NCBI GenBank assembly: GCA_014529385.2
Contig: CM043942.1
Coordinates: 56,359,340-56,423,339 of the forward strand
Origin: Adiantum capillus-veneris
Lineage: Eukaryota > Streptophyta > Polypodiopsida > Polypodiales > Pteridaceae
Direction: 5' to 3'
Length of the DNA stretch: 64,000 nt
Shown: positions 1-11,169 of the stretch, one piece after another
Layout: each line of letters begins with the position of its first letter
Position numbering within the stretch: position 1 is the first letter of the stretch
Notes under the pieces: model-generated
What the model saw: the letters and a program-made list of their open reading frames with translations, nothing else
The model's database searches: none
What the model was told of the DNA's origin: nothing
Position numbers and translations under genes: made by a program

Positions 1-16
1 CAGATATCAGCCTAAT

Positions 17-535
17 ATGGCTCAAGTTGAAAGACCGCCAATGGGTATGGAGAGACCTCCACCTGTGTTGGGACAACAACCTCCTTATCCAGAACATAAT
101 GTGGTGCCTGTAAAGTACATGCACTCAAAAGGAGTCATAGATGAACAAGCATTAGTGCCTATTACATCCTATGCAAAGCCTCGTCCATCTATAGTAATGG
201 TAGACGGAGATTGGTATAGTCCACACCCACCACCAATGGAGGAAACCATGACTTATTCTCCACCAGAGCTCGTACCATTGTATTATGTAGCTAATCAAGG
301 TGTCAGACCTTCTATGGAAAGACCCATGATGAATCCCAGAACAGGAAGCTATCATAACTGTGGTGCTGATGACCATAGGAAAAACGAATGTCCACAGGTT
401 GACAAAAACCTCAAACCAATTGAAGCCTATTGCATACAATGTTGCAAAAAGGGAGGACACTTTCTAGAAGATTGTCCTAAGAATCCTTTGAACAAGGAAA
501 AAAAATGTAGTCAACGTAGTCCAAGTAATGCCTAG
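17..535 (+). pseudogene. gag C-terminal part with zinc knuckles (element 1)
   Basis: A 172-codon ORF, rich in Pro and Met, with two nucleocapsid-type knuckles near residues 112-155. The first reads NCGADDHRKNEC, in which a Tyr stands where the leading Cys is expected. The second is YCIQCCKKGGHFLEDC. Gag packages element RNA into cytoplasmic particles. The Pro-rich stretch containing VLGQQPP recurs in element 2 (about 14380) and, less well preserved, on the minus strand of element 3 (about 22120), which confirms the family. The N-terminal part lies outside the window. The ORF ends at 535 and coding resemblance continues in another frame. Confidence 0.8.
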
Positions 536-727
536 TAGCTCATCAGAGAGCGAACCGATTGTTCCAATCAAGGTAATCACTAGAGCCCAAGCAAGGAAAA
601 GAAACACAATTCCTCTAATGATTCAGGGAACACGAAAGTTTCTTCTCAAAGAATCAAAAGGAGCAGAAGCAAAAGAAATGAGATGAAAAAACAAAAACAA
701 CGGGTTGAAAACGAAGAGAAAGCAAAA

Positions 728-1577
728 ATTCTAGCCCAAGACAAGTTGAAAGAAACTGGCAGTGAATTTAAAGAAACAACCATGAAATCTAGAGGATCCA
801 TTCTAGTTGATAAAATTTGTGAGCCTATCAATGCCGCCTTGGAAGCCTACCAATTAGGACTTAGAGCAGACCAAAACATGTAAAACAAATGGAAAAACTA
901 TCCATCTCCAGACATGGAAGCAGCTAAGCTGGAAGCTTATCAAAATTTGATAAGAATCACGTAGGAAATGCTGGATAAAAAGAAACCCAAGCTTGAAAGT
1001 ATTGCAAAACCAGAAGAGCTTGTGGTAGAAGAATCGAAAGCCAAATCCCATGTGGTGGTAGAACCCCACTTTGAAACAAATGAACCAGAGCTCATAGTGT
1101 CGGACAGTGAAGATTCCTTAGACGGAATTCCATTCATGGAGGAAGACTGGCCAGGACACTTATGGAAAAAGGTAAGGGAGATCAATGATGGGAGCCTAAC
1201 TTTAAAGTCAACTCCTATCGAGGAAGTCTGGTTAGATAACCTACCATCTGATATGAACATGGATTTACAGTCCTTGTATGGGGATTGCGGATCAGAGGCT
1301 TCAGGAATATCTAAACCTTTGACATTAAAAACATTACCTTCTTACTTGGGAGATAACGAAGATGAATCCATCATTTGCAAGACCACTCAAGTAAAAAGAG
1401 CAAAACAAACCCTAGAAGTGGACAACATTTACTCAATCATGTCTACACCTATCCAATGCACTCTTACTTTGGGAAAACTGTTGAAACTCATGCCATACTT
1501 ATGGAATGAATTACAGAAAATCCTAGAGAAGGTGGGTATAATGGGGTTAATCTCTAAGAATCTGGGACACATGAAGA
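728..1577 (+). repeat. 850-bp tandem duplication, first copy
   Basis: This segment repeats immediately downstream with a constant offset of 850 bases. For example, acaagttgaaagaaactggc occurs at 741 and 1591, and tctctaagaatct at 1551 and 2401. The copies differ at scattered positions only. Exact ends are uncertain by a few bases. Confidence 0.9.
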
Positions 1578-2427
1578 ATTCTAGACCAAGACAAGTTGAA
1601 AGAAACTGGCAGTGAATTTAAAGAAACAACCATGAAATCTAGAGGATCCATTCTAGTTGATAAAATTTGTGAGCCTATCAATGCCGCCTTGGAAGCCTAC
1701 CAAGCAGGACTTAGAGCAGACCAAAACATGTAAAACAAATGGAAAAACTATCCATCTCCAGACATGGAAGCAGCTAAGCTGGAAGTTTATCAAAATTTGA
1801 TAAGAATCACGCAGGAAATGCTGGATAAACAGAAACCCAAGCTTGAAAGTATTGCAAAACTTGAAGAGCTTGTGGTAGAAGAAATGAAAGCAAAATCCCA
1901 TGTGGTGGCAGAACCCCACCTTGAAACAAATGAACCAGAGCTCATAGTGCCGGACATTGAAGATGCCTTAGACGGAATTCCATTCGTGGAGGAAGACTGG
2001 CCAGGACACTTATGGGAAAAAGTAAGGGAGATCAATGATGGGAGCCTAACTTTAAAGTCAGCTCCTATAGAGGAAGTCTGGTTAGATAAACTACCATCTG
2101 ATATGAACATGGATTTACAGTCCTTGTATGGGGATTGAGGATCAGAGGCTTTAGGAATATCTAAACCTTTGACATTAAAAACATTACCTTCTTACTTGGG
2201 AGATAACGAAGATGAATCCATCATTTGCAAGACCACTCAAGTAAAAAGAGCCAAGCAGACCTTAGAAGTGGACAACATTTACTCAATCATGTCTACACCT
2301 ATCCAATGCACTCTTACTTTGGGAGAACTGTTGAAATTCATGCCATACTTATGGAATGAATTACAGAAAACCCTAGAGAAGGTGGGTATAAAGGGGTTAA
2401 TCTCTAAGAATCTAGGACACTTGAAAG
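1578..2427 (+). repeat. 850-bp tandem duplication, second copy
   Basis: Second copy of the 850-bp duplication, beginning near ctagaccaag at 1581. The unit length is not a multiple of three, so the duplication itself shifts the frame. Divergence of a few per cent suggests it is neither brand new nor very old. Confidence 0.9.
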
Positions 2428-2462
2428 ATGAAGCGGAATGCAAAGAGATACGATAAGTTCCT

Positions 2463-2825
2463 ATGAACAAGGTTGGAGAATATTATGAAGGGGAAGAAGG
2501 AAACACTCTTCTCCCAGTGAAATATAATGACATTGAAACCATGGCAATACTGGATAGTGGAGCGGGCATAGCCATAGCCACTAAAGCAGTATGGGAATCC
2601 TTGGGATAGCCAACCATTAGACAAACTTGAATGAAATTGTAGTTGGCTAACGCACACATTGAAAGACCGCTAGGGCTACTAGAAAAAGTGATAGTCAACT
2701 CCTGTGGAATTGAATATCAACACACTTTTGCCATAGTAGACTTTGGGAAAAAACTCAACTATGAAATCATATTGGGAAGACCTTTCATGCGACAGGTACA
2801 CCTTATCCAAGATTGGGATCTATAA
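2463..2825 (+). pseudogene. retroviral-type aspartic protease (element 1)
   Basis: Retropepsin that would process the Gag-Pol polyprotein. The catalytic motif ILDSGAG is encoded at about 2548-2568 in the frame starting near 2463. The C-terminal hydrophobic-Gly signature IILGRPFMRQ follows at about 2766-2795. Three in-frame stops lie between 2607 and 2642. Compared with the protease of element 3 (20371-20706, minus), two of them fall at Arg and Gln codons, consistent with C-to-T changes. The fold is recognisable but not functional. Confidence 0.85.
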
Positions 2826-3195
2826 CAAGGATCAATCTAAAGGACCACACCTATAGAGATGTCTTAAAAACACCCATCCAAGAGTTTGAGGGAAGGGAGA
2901 AATAGTTTTTTGACTTTCCAAAACAGAAATCAAGAAGACAAAAATGGTATAGAAGAAAGAAGGACACTAAAATTGGGAAAGAACGACCTATGCCATCATT
3001 CTCCAGTAAAACACAATTCTTGATGCAGATAGATGCTACACATTGTGTCAAGGACAAAATAACTGGCAGATATCCTTCGAACGGAAACTCAAAAATGTCT
3101 CAGACATCGAGAAAAACAAGGAAGGATACTTAAGAAGAACATCAGGATAAAAAACCACTCATGACCAGAGTCGAGCGGAAAAGAAATATCAAGAG

Positions 3196-3578
3196 TTGAA
3201 AAAAGCTCTAAAGGAGATATACACCATCGAAATGGAAACCATGAAGGAGTATGGTAAGGATGTAATGCATGGTCCATCCCATTACAAAATGTATACTCTC
3301 CAAGATCGGAAAATCATAATCGAACAACCTATTAGGGAACTACGAAAACAAGGCGAGTCTTACGAAGGACCTGAAAAGCTAAAAGGGTAGACTTGGCTGA
3401 ACCAAGAGAAGAGCCTAGACCAGCCTACATTCCAAATGACCTAGCAGAAGAAGAAGAAAATCTTTTGTTAAGTTTGCTAAAGGAATATCGGGATATCTTT
3501 GCTTGGTCTTACGAGGATATTAAGGGTGTTGATCTAGAAATCTGCCAACATAACATACCATATAAAAAACGTGAATGA
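3196..3578 (+). pseudogene. pre-RT spacer (element 1)
   Basis: Two ORFs (3196-3390 and 3393-3578) encode the acidic spacer that precedes RT in plant gypsy polyproteins. The second contains EYRDIFAWSYEDIKG, the conserved block before the RT palm. The homologous stretch in element 3 is 19278-19874 (minus). The upstream 2826-3195 is the same spacer in broken frames. Confidence 0.8.
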
Positions 3579-4310
3579 AGCTACCATTAGAGACAACTTT
3601 CCTCTTTCGATAACTGAGCACATTTTAGAATGAGTGGCAGGAAAAGAAGTTACAGCTTCTTAGATGGATTTTCGGGATACAATCACTTTTGGTTGACCCA
3701 AAAGATCAGCACAAAATTGCTTTTGCAACAGAATGGGGTATATTTGTCTATCGGGTTATGCCGTTCGGGTTAACTAATGCTTCAGCCACATTCCACAGAT
3801 TGATAAGTCATGCTTTCAAAGAGTATCTTTGAAAATTATCGGGCTGATCATTTTGAACATCGCAAAAAAGTATTTGAGAAGTATAGACTTTACAGGATTT
3901 TCTTAAACCCGGAAAAGTGCACATTCATGGGAAGACAAGGGAAAATTCTTGGATATATAGTGTCTAAAAATGGCATAGCTACACATTCATGGGAAGACAA
4001 GGGAAAATTCTTGGATATATAGTGTCTAAAAATGGCATAGCTACGGATATTGTAAAGATTCATGTCATTGCTTATTTGCCTAGACCAACAATAGTCAAAG
4101 GGGTACAAGCCTTCATGGGACATTGTGGATATTACCGACGATTCATCTACATGTATGCTATAATTGAAAAACCCATGTATAGCTTGATTACGCACTTTGA
4201 ATGGACCGAGGCATGTGAAGAATCCTTCATGAAGCTTAAGCAAGCTCTCACCTCAGCTCCAATATTGAAAGAACCCGATTGGGATAAGGTATTCCACGTA
4301 CATGTAGATG
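3579..4310 (+). pseudogene. reverse transcriptase, broken (element 1)
   Basis: RNA-dependent DNA polymerase remnant. Recognisable blocks are ATIRDNFPLSITEHIL (about 3580-3630), a following Gly-Tyr block, KIAFATEWGIFVYRVMPFGL (about 3712-3771), and then the thumb/connection block QAFMGHCGYYRRFI (about 4107-4148). The stretch that should hold the catalytic FxDD motif (about 3810-3870) is damaged. A 62-bp tandem duplication lies inside. The reading ends at HVHVDAS, which is the start of the RNase H-like part. Confidence 0.85.
3921..4044 (+). repeat. 62-bp tandem duplication in RT
   Basis: The 62 bases at 3921-3982 repeat exactly or nearly so at 3983-4044 (both begin acattcatgggaagacaagg). Because 62 is not a multiple of three, the duplication shifts the RT frame. 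The near identity points to a recent event. Confidence 0.95.
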
Positions 4311-6940
4311 CTTCGCCGTCAAAGAGCAATTGAAAGGGAAGCAAGAGACTATGCTCTTATTGGGAACCAATTTTATCGGAGAGTTAAGGATCAACATTTG
4401 TGTCTTTGTGCAAATGAAAACAAGTATATTCCGATTATAGAACAAGCACATGTTGGATTAGCTAGAGGTCACTTTTCTAGTGAGACCACCACAAGAGCAA
4501 TCTTGATGGCAGGCATATGGTGGCCAACACTTTTTGCAGATGCCAAAGAATATGTTCGAAGGTGTGATGCTTGTCAATGAGCAAAAATGCCAACACGGGT
4601 AGAGAGCATGCCCTTAAGACCAATGATGGGGGCTAGAGCTTTCACAAAATGGGGTATAGATTTTGTTGGACCGATACAGCCACCTGCTTATAGAACCCAA
4701 GCTCAATATATCATTGTAGCTACGGACTATTTGACCAAATGGGCTGAGGCTAAAGTGACTGAAAGGAATGATGTCAGAACCACTGCTGCATTCTTATAGG
4801 AGTATGTATTCATAAGGTATGGACTGCCAATAGAGATTGTTAGTGATCGGGGAACTCATTTCCTCAACGAGGTAATAGAGTATTTTCTCAATGAGTTTAT
4901 GGTTATCCATAACAAATCAGCTCCCTATCACCCACAAGCAAACGGACAAGCTGAGCATACGAATAAAATTCTTAGCTCGGTACTAACCAAAGTGGTTAGT
5001 TCAGGAAGGACAGACTGGGAAATGAATCTCCATGCTGCTCTATGGGCTTATCGAGTTTCATTCAAAACGGCTTTAAATGCTACACCCTTTAACCTTGTTT
5101 ATGGTCTTGATGCCATACTGCCGATAGAATTTCTATTGCCGACCTTAAGGGGAGCACAAACTCTTGAGTGGACTGGACATGAATTGTCAGAAAGACTAGA
5201 AGATTTGGAAAAGCTAGACGAGCAAAGGCTAACTGCCGTAGCTCATATCTATGCACAAAAGAGGAAACAAAAATAGTTTTTTGATTCCCACTTAATCACC
5301 AAAATTTTGAGGAAAGGGGACTTAGTTCTAGTCTATTCCTTTAACACTAGGTTGGTAACCTAACAGGACATAAAAGTGTCCTTTCAGGGTTTTGAAAAAA
5401 ACCTCCAAAACCATGGTAGATCCACTCATTTTGTAAAATCCTTTCATGAGGTTATAGTTCAAGGCCTACTACACATGGAAAAAATAAGAAACTTGTAAAA
5501 TTTCTCATCTCTTGGTCACACCAAGCCTCCAAAGTTGATGGACCAGTGCATTTTCATCAAAACAGTCATTTCTTACGTTTTGTTGCATAAAAATAAGATT
5601 AGGGATTTTTGTAGGACTTGAGATAAATTCCCTAGTTAACTTCAATGGGTTGGTGATCAGAACATATGATGGCTTCTCACTCACTATTTTTTGTTTTGCC
5701 AAAATAAATAGGTACAAAAAAGTTGAACTTTTACCATTCTGCAAACCTATCATCAAAGTTTCTATAGCCACGCTCAATACAAACAATATATGTATGTTTT
5801 CTTAGTTCCCTATTGTTCAGTATGTTCAGAAGGAGCCATGGAGCATGTCAAAAGAATAATACATTTCTTACCAAGGGGAATCTTGGGAACAAAGATGAAG
5901 TGTTAAATACAGCAAACATGAAAAAACTGGGCTCAACATTATGAGTTGTAGAATCCCATAGAAACTATTCAATATCTAGCCAAATTTGATCCTTATGACT
6001 AGATATGGTTACTACCTACAAAATGCATATAGTTGTCACAAGAAACTAACAATATTGAAAAAGCTATACTTGATATACTAGAATGTTTCGTTTTCTTCTA
6101 TAATTGAAAAAATCAACCATCGTTGAGTACTATGCAAAATAGGGTATTAGGTGCCCCAAAACTCAAGGAATATTAGCTTTATGTTACAATATGCGACATA
6201 GAAAATAAAAAATGCATTTGGATATCATGAAATCCACCAAAAAAATCATAGAAGAGCTAAAATTGGCTAAAAAACAGGATTTGATAATTTTTGTAATTTG
6301 GTCATAGCTTACAACTTTAATATTTATTTCTCCCTAGAAGCATCAGGACATGTTGAGGACTACTAAAGATAGTTCTCTAGCATTATACACCTCACAAACA
6401 TGAATTCTAGAGTGGTATAGTTGCAAAAAGTTGAAAAAGAAAAAAACAGGACCCATTTTTTCACACGGTTTAGGTTGTGAAATGTTGTGCAAGGACAATG
6501 TTAAAGATGGAATTGATATACCAAAAAAATGTCGAGTTTTTTTCAGCTCATGAGACAACTTTCTAGATAGATAGCACCTCAAAATCCATTTTGAAACTCT
6601 TGACATAAGTCAAGGAAAATGGTCACTTAATAGGACATAAAAGTGTCCCAGGACATAAAAGTGTCCCATTACCAACCTAGTGTTAATTAAGCAACACATT
6701 CCCAAGTTTAAGAAAAAGGGAAATGGACCATTTATCATTGAAGATGTATCCCCAAGTGGAGCAGTAAAATTGTCAACCATAGATGGTGAACCAATGGATA
6801 ATTGGATTAGTGGATGTCGTTTAAAGAAATACAATTTGCCACTAACCAATGAATTGCTAGAGAGAATACATGTAGCCAAACAAAGGAAGATGAAGCGACA
6901 ACAGGTTATTGATGAAGCTCAAGAGGAAGCTAGACTTTAG
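4311..6940 (+). pseudogene. integrase, interrupted by transposon (element 1)
   Basis: Inserts element cDNA into the host genome. The N-terminal H2C2 zinc-binding module ends in RRCDACQ (to about 4578). The catalytic core has its first Asp in VATDYLTKWAEA, its second in IVSDRGTHF (about 4839-4865) and its Glu in HPQANGQAEH (about 4929-4958). Stops lie at 4578-4580 (TGA) and 4797-4799 (TAG). The C-terminal domain (KFKKKGNGPF, about 6700-6730) is separated from the core by the 1.34-kb insertion at 5344-6683. No chromodomain is visible. Confidence 0.9.
5344..6683 (-). mobile_element. TIR transposon family, copy A (1340 bp)
   Basis: Non-LTR element with inverted ends: ACACTAGGTTGGTAA at 5344 and its complement ending CCTAGTGT at 6683. 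Just inside are copies of the near-palindrome GGACATAAAAGTGTCC, one at the left end and two at the right. It sits inside integrase, which resumes downstream. TAA flanks the left end and follows the right end. Copies B and C are close relatives in the opposite orientation, and D is more distant. Conserved short ORFs (5505-5786 and 6343-6606, both minus) match no transposase I recognise, so it is probably non-autonomous. Confidence 0.85.
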
Positions 6941-7814
6941 GTGCTCAAGTGTAAAGCTGCTCTCAAGAATCAACAGATACCAATTCCCATCAACACTTTG
7001 GAACTAGATGATCGACAATGGGAATTACCTAAAGACAATGTTTCAATAGATGATGACTGGTTAGATGGAATGGATCTGCGCATCAAAGTACAACTCAATA
7101 ATCATAGCACCAAAGTACAACTCAATAATCATCAAAGTACAACTCAATAATCATAGCACCAATGCTTTGGTAGACACAAGAGCTAGAGTGAATGCAGTCA
7201 GTTATTCCACATACAAGAAAGCAACAAGTCAAGCATTGACTGCAGGAATAACGACAATCAAAGGATGCACCAATAATCCGACTCCAACATTGGGAGTGGT
7301 AAACTTGAATGTGGTAGTACATGGATGTTCATGTCCGCATCAATTTGTATGCTTACCAGATGAACACATGAATGAGAAGATGGTTCTTGGTATTCCTTGG
7401 ATGCAAACATACAAAGCAGTACCAGATTGGGATACGAATCAGCTAAAGCTATCACTTAAAGAAGGGCAACTCATTGTTCCCATTGCACCAAGAAAAGAGG
7501 AATGGAAAAGATGCAATCAGAGGACCAATCCACAAAGCAAATCTTCTCCATCCCCTCGACAAACAAATTCTACAAGTAGCATGCAAGGAGTCAGGCAAAT
7601 TTGGGTACCAAAAGCACAACTTGTGGATAAACTAAATCAGATCTGCGTGCCTAAAACTTCACCAAAGAAGCAGAAGACGGTTCCAAGGATTCGAGCGCAG
7701 AATCGATCATCTATGATCATGGAGCCTAACATAAAAAAGGTTTGGATGAAAAAGGAGCGCTTATCTTCTCCACAGACCGTGAAATCAACCAGACAATGGC
7801 GAGTCAAGTCTTAA
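6941..7814 (+). CDS. extra ORF downstream of integrase with a second aspartic-protease-like domain
   Basis: Overlapping ORFs 6941-7150 and 7065-7814 (249 codons). From about 7155 the protein reads NALVDTRARVNAVSYSTY, then a beta-rich stretch, then MVLGIPWMQ at about 7380-7406. This spacing and the D-T-x-A plus hydrophobic-Leu-Gly signatures are those of a retropepsin fold. The active-site Gly position is Arg here (aga; a G-to-A change from gga would explain it). The C-terminal 110 residues are basic and Ser/Pro-rich, without a recognised fold. The element also has a normal protease at 2463-2825, so this is an additional domain. It may be an accessory ORF or a captured gag/protease fragment. 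Confidence 0.6.
7085..7160 (+). repeat. short tandem repeat encoding KVQLNNH
   Basis: The phrase caaagtacaactcaataatc occurs three times (near 7084, 7111 and 7133). The intervening agcacc is present or absent. The spacings of 27 and 22 bases make the unit frame-breaking and explain the two overlapping ORFs here. Confidence 0.85.
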
Positions 7815-8204
7815 CAGACTCTCAACCACCATGCACCAAGTAAATCGAGCTACCAATGGCGATAAAAAGCTCGACAACCGTCTAAAGTGCTACCAACAGC
7901 TCAGACAATCAACATGCTTAAACACCCTGGTGGTACTATCAAGCAGAGAGCACAAAGGCTACAGGATTTCCTCTTTGGAAGAAACCAGCAGCAAACCTCG
8001 ACATCCAAAACCCTTGAGTTATTTACTCAAGACCCAACTCTTGCACAACATATTGAGTTGAATTGCATTGATCTTCATATCCTGGTAGAGCCAATCACGG
8101 CTATGCATAGACACAATTGTTCAACCTATGCACACAGTCGTCTCGGAGAACGCCATCTAGGAGGGGTTGAAGGGTACTACTAAATACTAAGTAATTAGGG
8201 ACAA
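7815..8204 (+). other. 3' internal tail of element 1
   Basis: Short overlapping ORFs (7831-8061 and 7887-8183) rich in Gln, Thr and His, without a recognised domain. They precede the LTR. No clear function can be seen. Confidence 0.4.
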
Positions 8205-10685
8205 TGTTTTAAGAGGGAGGAAAACGTTTCATGTTAACGTGTGAATTTTACAAAATTACCTAATAATGCCCTTATAATTCATCAACTGGTAAAAATTCAC
8301 TGATAATATCTTCCCGATGAGTGTAAATAGTGTATATACTATTAAAAAATCATCAAAAATAGTCCTTTTTGGGTATTTTTTACCATTTTTACTATAGAAA
8401 GGCTTAAAAATGGAGAAATCCGACAAAAAAAACAATAAAGTTGTGTTTTTCAAGGGATTTTCGTAATTATTGGATTTTCACTTTGCTTTTTTAGAGCATT
8501 TTTCTATTTTCTCTAATTTTTCTAATAAAAAGGTCAAAAATTAATAATAATTAGCAAGAAAGCTCAGATGGAAAAATGGAAGACACGATGGTGATCAGGT
8601 GGACAAGGCGGACAAGAACAAAAATTTCAACAAAATCAGAAGATGGAAGCGGGAAGCCTAAATTAGGGGGCCGTGCCTACTTCTACAAAATTTTTGCAGA
8701 ATGAGCTACAAGAATCCGATTTGGGAAATTTTTGAGCATAACAGAGATTTCACGGACTGATAAGACTAACGGGGGAATCTGGGGAAATTTGGTTCGGAAA
8801 GTCCGGGTATAGATAGCCAGAGTAGGCTAAAACCACCTCATTTCCACTTGGAGCTTTGCAAAGAGAGCATTTCGGCTTCTTTCACACGTCATTTCCGGAG
8901 CCTACAGTTGACCTTTTTCAGCGCTCTCTCACACGAGACATGAGGGGTAAGTTCCTTAATAATCAATGATCCATTTTGTACTACCGGTAGCTAGTCTAAA
9001 GCCCTAGAAAAAATCCTAGAAGCCGAGCAGTGCACGAAGACCTAGACCTAAAAGTGACCATAGCGCCCTGCTAGCTTGACCAAATTGGATGGGATTTGAA
9101 CCCTAGCATGCCCTAACATGATAGAACCATTCCATACCATCAGATGATAATTCGGCTAGGGTCAAGGGGGTCCTCAGTAGAGAATTAGGGTTTTTTGATT
9201 GGTTTGGAGAAATCCATCAAGTAAAGCCCTCGAAAAGTGGAAAACGGCTCGAAGGTTACAAAGCGTCAAACTCGACACACGAGGCCAAACTGACTCCAAA
9301 TGAGCCAGAATTGGACAGGTAGCTTCACGATGATGTTACGGACAATTCCAAAGCCTCAAAGTTGACAGACCAGCCCAATAGACAAAGTAGTCACAAAAGA
9401 AGGTGATCTCAGAGTCAACAGAGTAGAAGTGATGCCGGGATGACCAAACTTGACCAAATTCAATTTAGGACTTGTATTAGGTGTATGAAACATGTTTAGG
9501 TCAAAATTTATGTGAAATGCAAAGTTTTTGTCACTGTTGTAAATAATCGCGACTATTTACTTTTGCAACATTTTTGCATGGAAATTGTCAATTCACCTCA
9601 CCTATCATGTGTACACACCTATTACATGCCAAAAATCAAGTATGAGCTAAAATGACCACCCTTTACTTGCAAAATTGTCAAAAAACGCAAAGAAGTCTGT
9701 GAAAGCCAAAATTTGGGTTATGAACAACTTTTCTTGATCCAAATCACCTCATAATTCATACCCTAGTTCTATACCATGTGTTTGGCGGACGAAGCCACGG
9801 TTTCCAAAGAAGGAGTCACATTTTTGTGGAAAACCCTGGTAAAATTATTTTGTAAGAGAGCATCTCTAAGCCGAGAACTTGTAAAAGAATTTATGATTAT
9901 TTTTCTGGGAGCAATTGTATATTAGAGAGCCAGTTAGAAGTTTAGGAGCTTTTGGCCAGACAAGCCATTTGTAAAGACCTAAACTATAAAGGTCAAGTTT
10001 TGTAAGTTTGAACATTATCTTTTTTTATCACAAACTGAGAAGACAACGTACGTTTGAGATCTTCCTCTTGCTCCAACTTGTAATCTTCGCTACTGTGGCT
10101 ACGGTAATCCAAATTCAGATTCGTTTATTGCATTGTGTTCCTCTTACTTTGCTCTTCCATTCAAGTGTAATCATTCAAGATTCGGTGTTGGTTTTCAACT
10201 ACGTGTTTGGAGCCTTAAATCAATGTTTTGAGTGCTTATATGCGTATTTTAAGTTGTTTTGACCCTAGGAGAGGCTTTAGGGACCCTAAAACGACCCTTT
10301 AGGATCACCTGTTCATTGTTTTACTGACTTTGGGATGAACGATCGTGATCTTTGTACCTCTCCAAAATGCTGTGACAGTGATAGGATAGGTTCTAAATAG
10401 TCCCTTGTAGCTCCCCTTCAAGTTTCATGTGAATCCGACATGATTTGCATGGTAAACGGGTGTGATGACTGTAGAGCTGTGTAGAAGGACATAGGCAGAT
10501 TGCTTGGCTTTAATGCGTATGATTTGCTTGCAGAGTTAGTAGTTGCATCTCATCAAGTTCACTTAATTAACAATGACACCCTAGTGAGTTTCCATGCCTC
10601 ATCCTGGTCGCTTCCCTTGCATTGATATTTTATGTTGATGCGTGAGAGCTATGCTATGGACGTCCGTCGCGGCGACCCGCAAACA
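8205..10685 (+). repeat. long gypsy LTR shared between elements 1 and 2
   Basis: About 2.48 kb of non-coding sequence bounded by TGTTT at 8205 and AAACA at 10681-10685. It is followed after one base by a primer-binding site. A possible TATA element (actataaagg) lies near 9983. The left edge is uncertain: a purine tract (aagagggagg) at 8211-8220 could be the polypurine tract, which would move the LTR start to TGTTAACG at 8232. It serves as 3' LTR for the sequence on its left and as 5' LTR for the sequence on its right. The only sizeable ORF (10008-10262) is not convincing. Confidence 0.7.
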
Positions 10686-10686
10686 T

Positions 10687-10704
10687 TGGCGCCACTACCG
10701 GGGA
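10687..10704 (+). other. primer-binding site, Asp-tRNA type
   Basis: TGGCGCCACTACCGGGGA directly after the LTR. TGGCGCC plus CCGGGGA matches the pattern complementary to the 3' end of plant tRNA-Asp used by Athila/Tat-like gypsy elements, with differences in the middle bases. It marks the start of the internal region of element 2. Confidence 0.8.
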
Positions 10705-11169
10705 ATGCACCTTAGGTGATGAGTGACCGAGTGCGCAGTTAGCTTCCTTGAAAGAAGATCAATCCACAAATCCATTTTACACCTCAGTTAGGCTGCTAGA
10801 TAGGGGTTTAGAGCTTAGTGGAGTCTAGAGTCAGTGGACCGGCTAGATCCTCTCTTAGGAGATTTAGGGAGCTGTGAGTGAGAGTGTTCAAAGCGTTTTT
10901 GCTCTTCAATCTCTCTAATTCGATTGAGTACTGAAATCTCACTCGAAATCCACCTTGTTTGTTTTGTTTGATTCATTTCTTTATGTTCTTTCATTTCTGT
11001 ACTTACGAGTAGGATAAGTAATTTGCATTCTAGTCAGATTTGGGGCAAAAGTTAGAGTCGAGAAACCACGAAACCATAACTTTGCAAAAAAGGCCATAAG
11101 ACTCTGAAAATTAGAAAATCTGACCAAACAGGGTTGATATTGATTCAAATCACCAAGTGGTAGAACAAA

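Larger units (their letters stand above)
683..2456 (+). pseudogene. gag-protease linker region, duplicated (element 1)
   Basis: Lys/Glu-rich coding remnants in several ORFs (683-883, 968-1615, 1764-2138, 2169-2456). The segment includes the phrase EEDWPGHLWEKVREI, matched by a similar phrase in element 2 at about 15550-15590. It lies between the knuckles and the protease, a region of no assigned fold that is likely unstructured or coiled-coil. The same protein segment appears twice because of the 850-bp tandem duplication. In-frame stops separate the pieces. Confidence 0.7.
1..8204 (+). mobile_element. Ty3/gypsy element 1, internal region (5' end outside window)
   Basis: Decayed internal region of a plant Ty3/gypsy retrotransposon. 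Domains run in the order gag zinc knuckles, gag-protease linker, aspartic protease, pre-RT spacer, reverse transcriptase, integrase zinc-binding and catalytic core, integrase C-terminus, and an extra ORF before the LTR at about 8205. The order protease-RT-integrase places it in Ty3/gypsy rather than copia. Most of RNase H is missing: the RT-connection region jumps at about 4310 into integrase. Frameshifts, stops, two tandem duplications and a transposon insertion (5344-6683) show it is inactive. Elements 2 and 3 of this window are relatives, since gag, linker and protease align by eye. Confidence 0.9.

Noticed and set aside
5344-6683. Assignment of the inverted-repeat family to CACTA elements
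   Set aside because: The ends start near CACTA, but flanks show TA/TAA rather than a variable 3-base duplication, and no CACTA transposase is seen.
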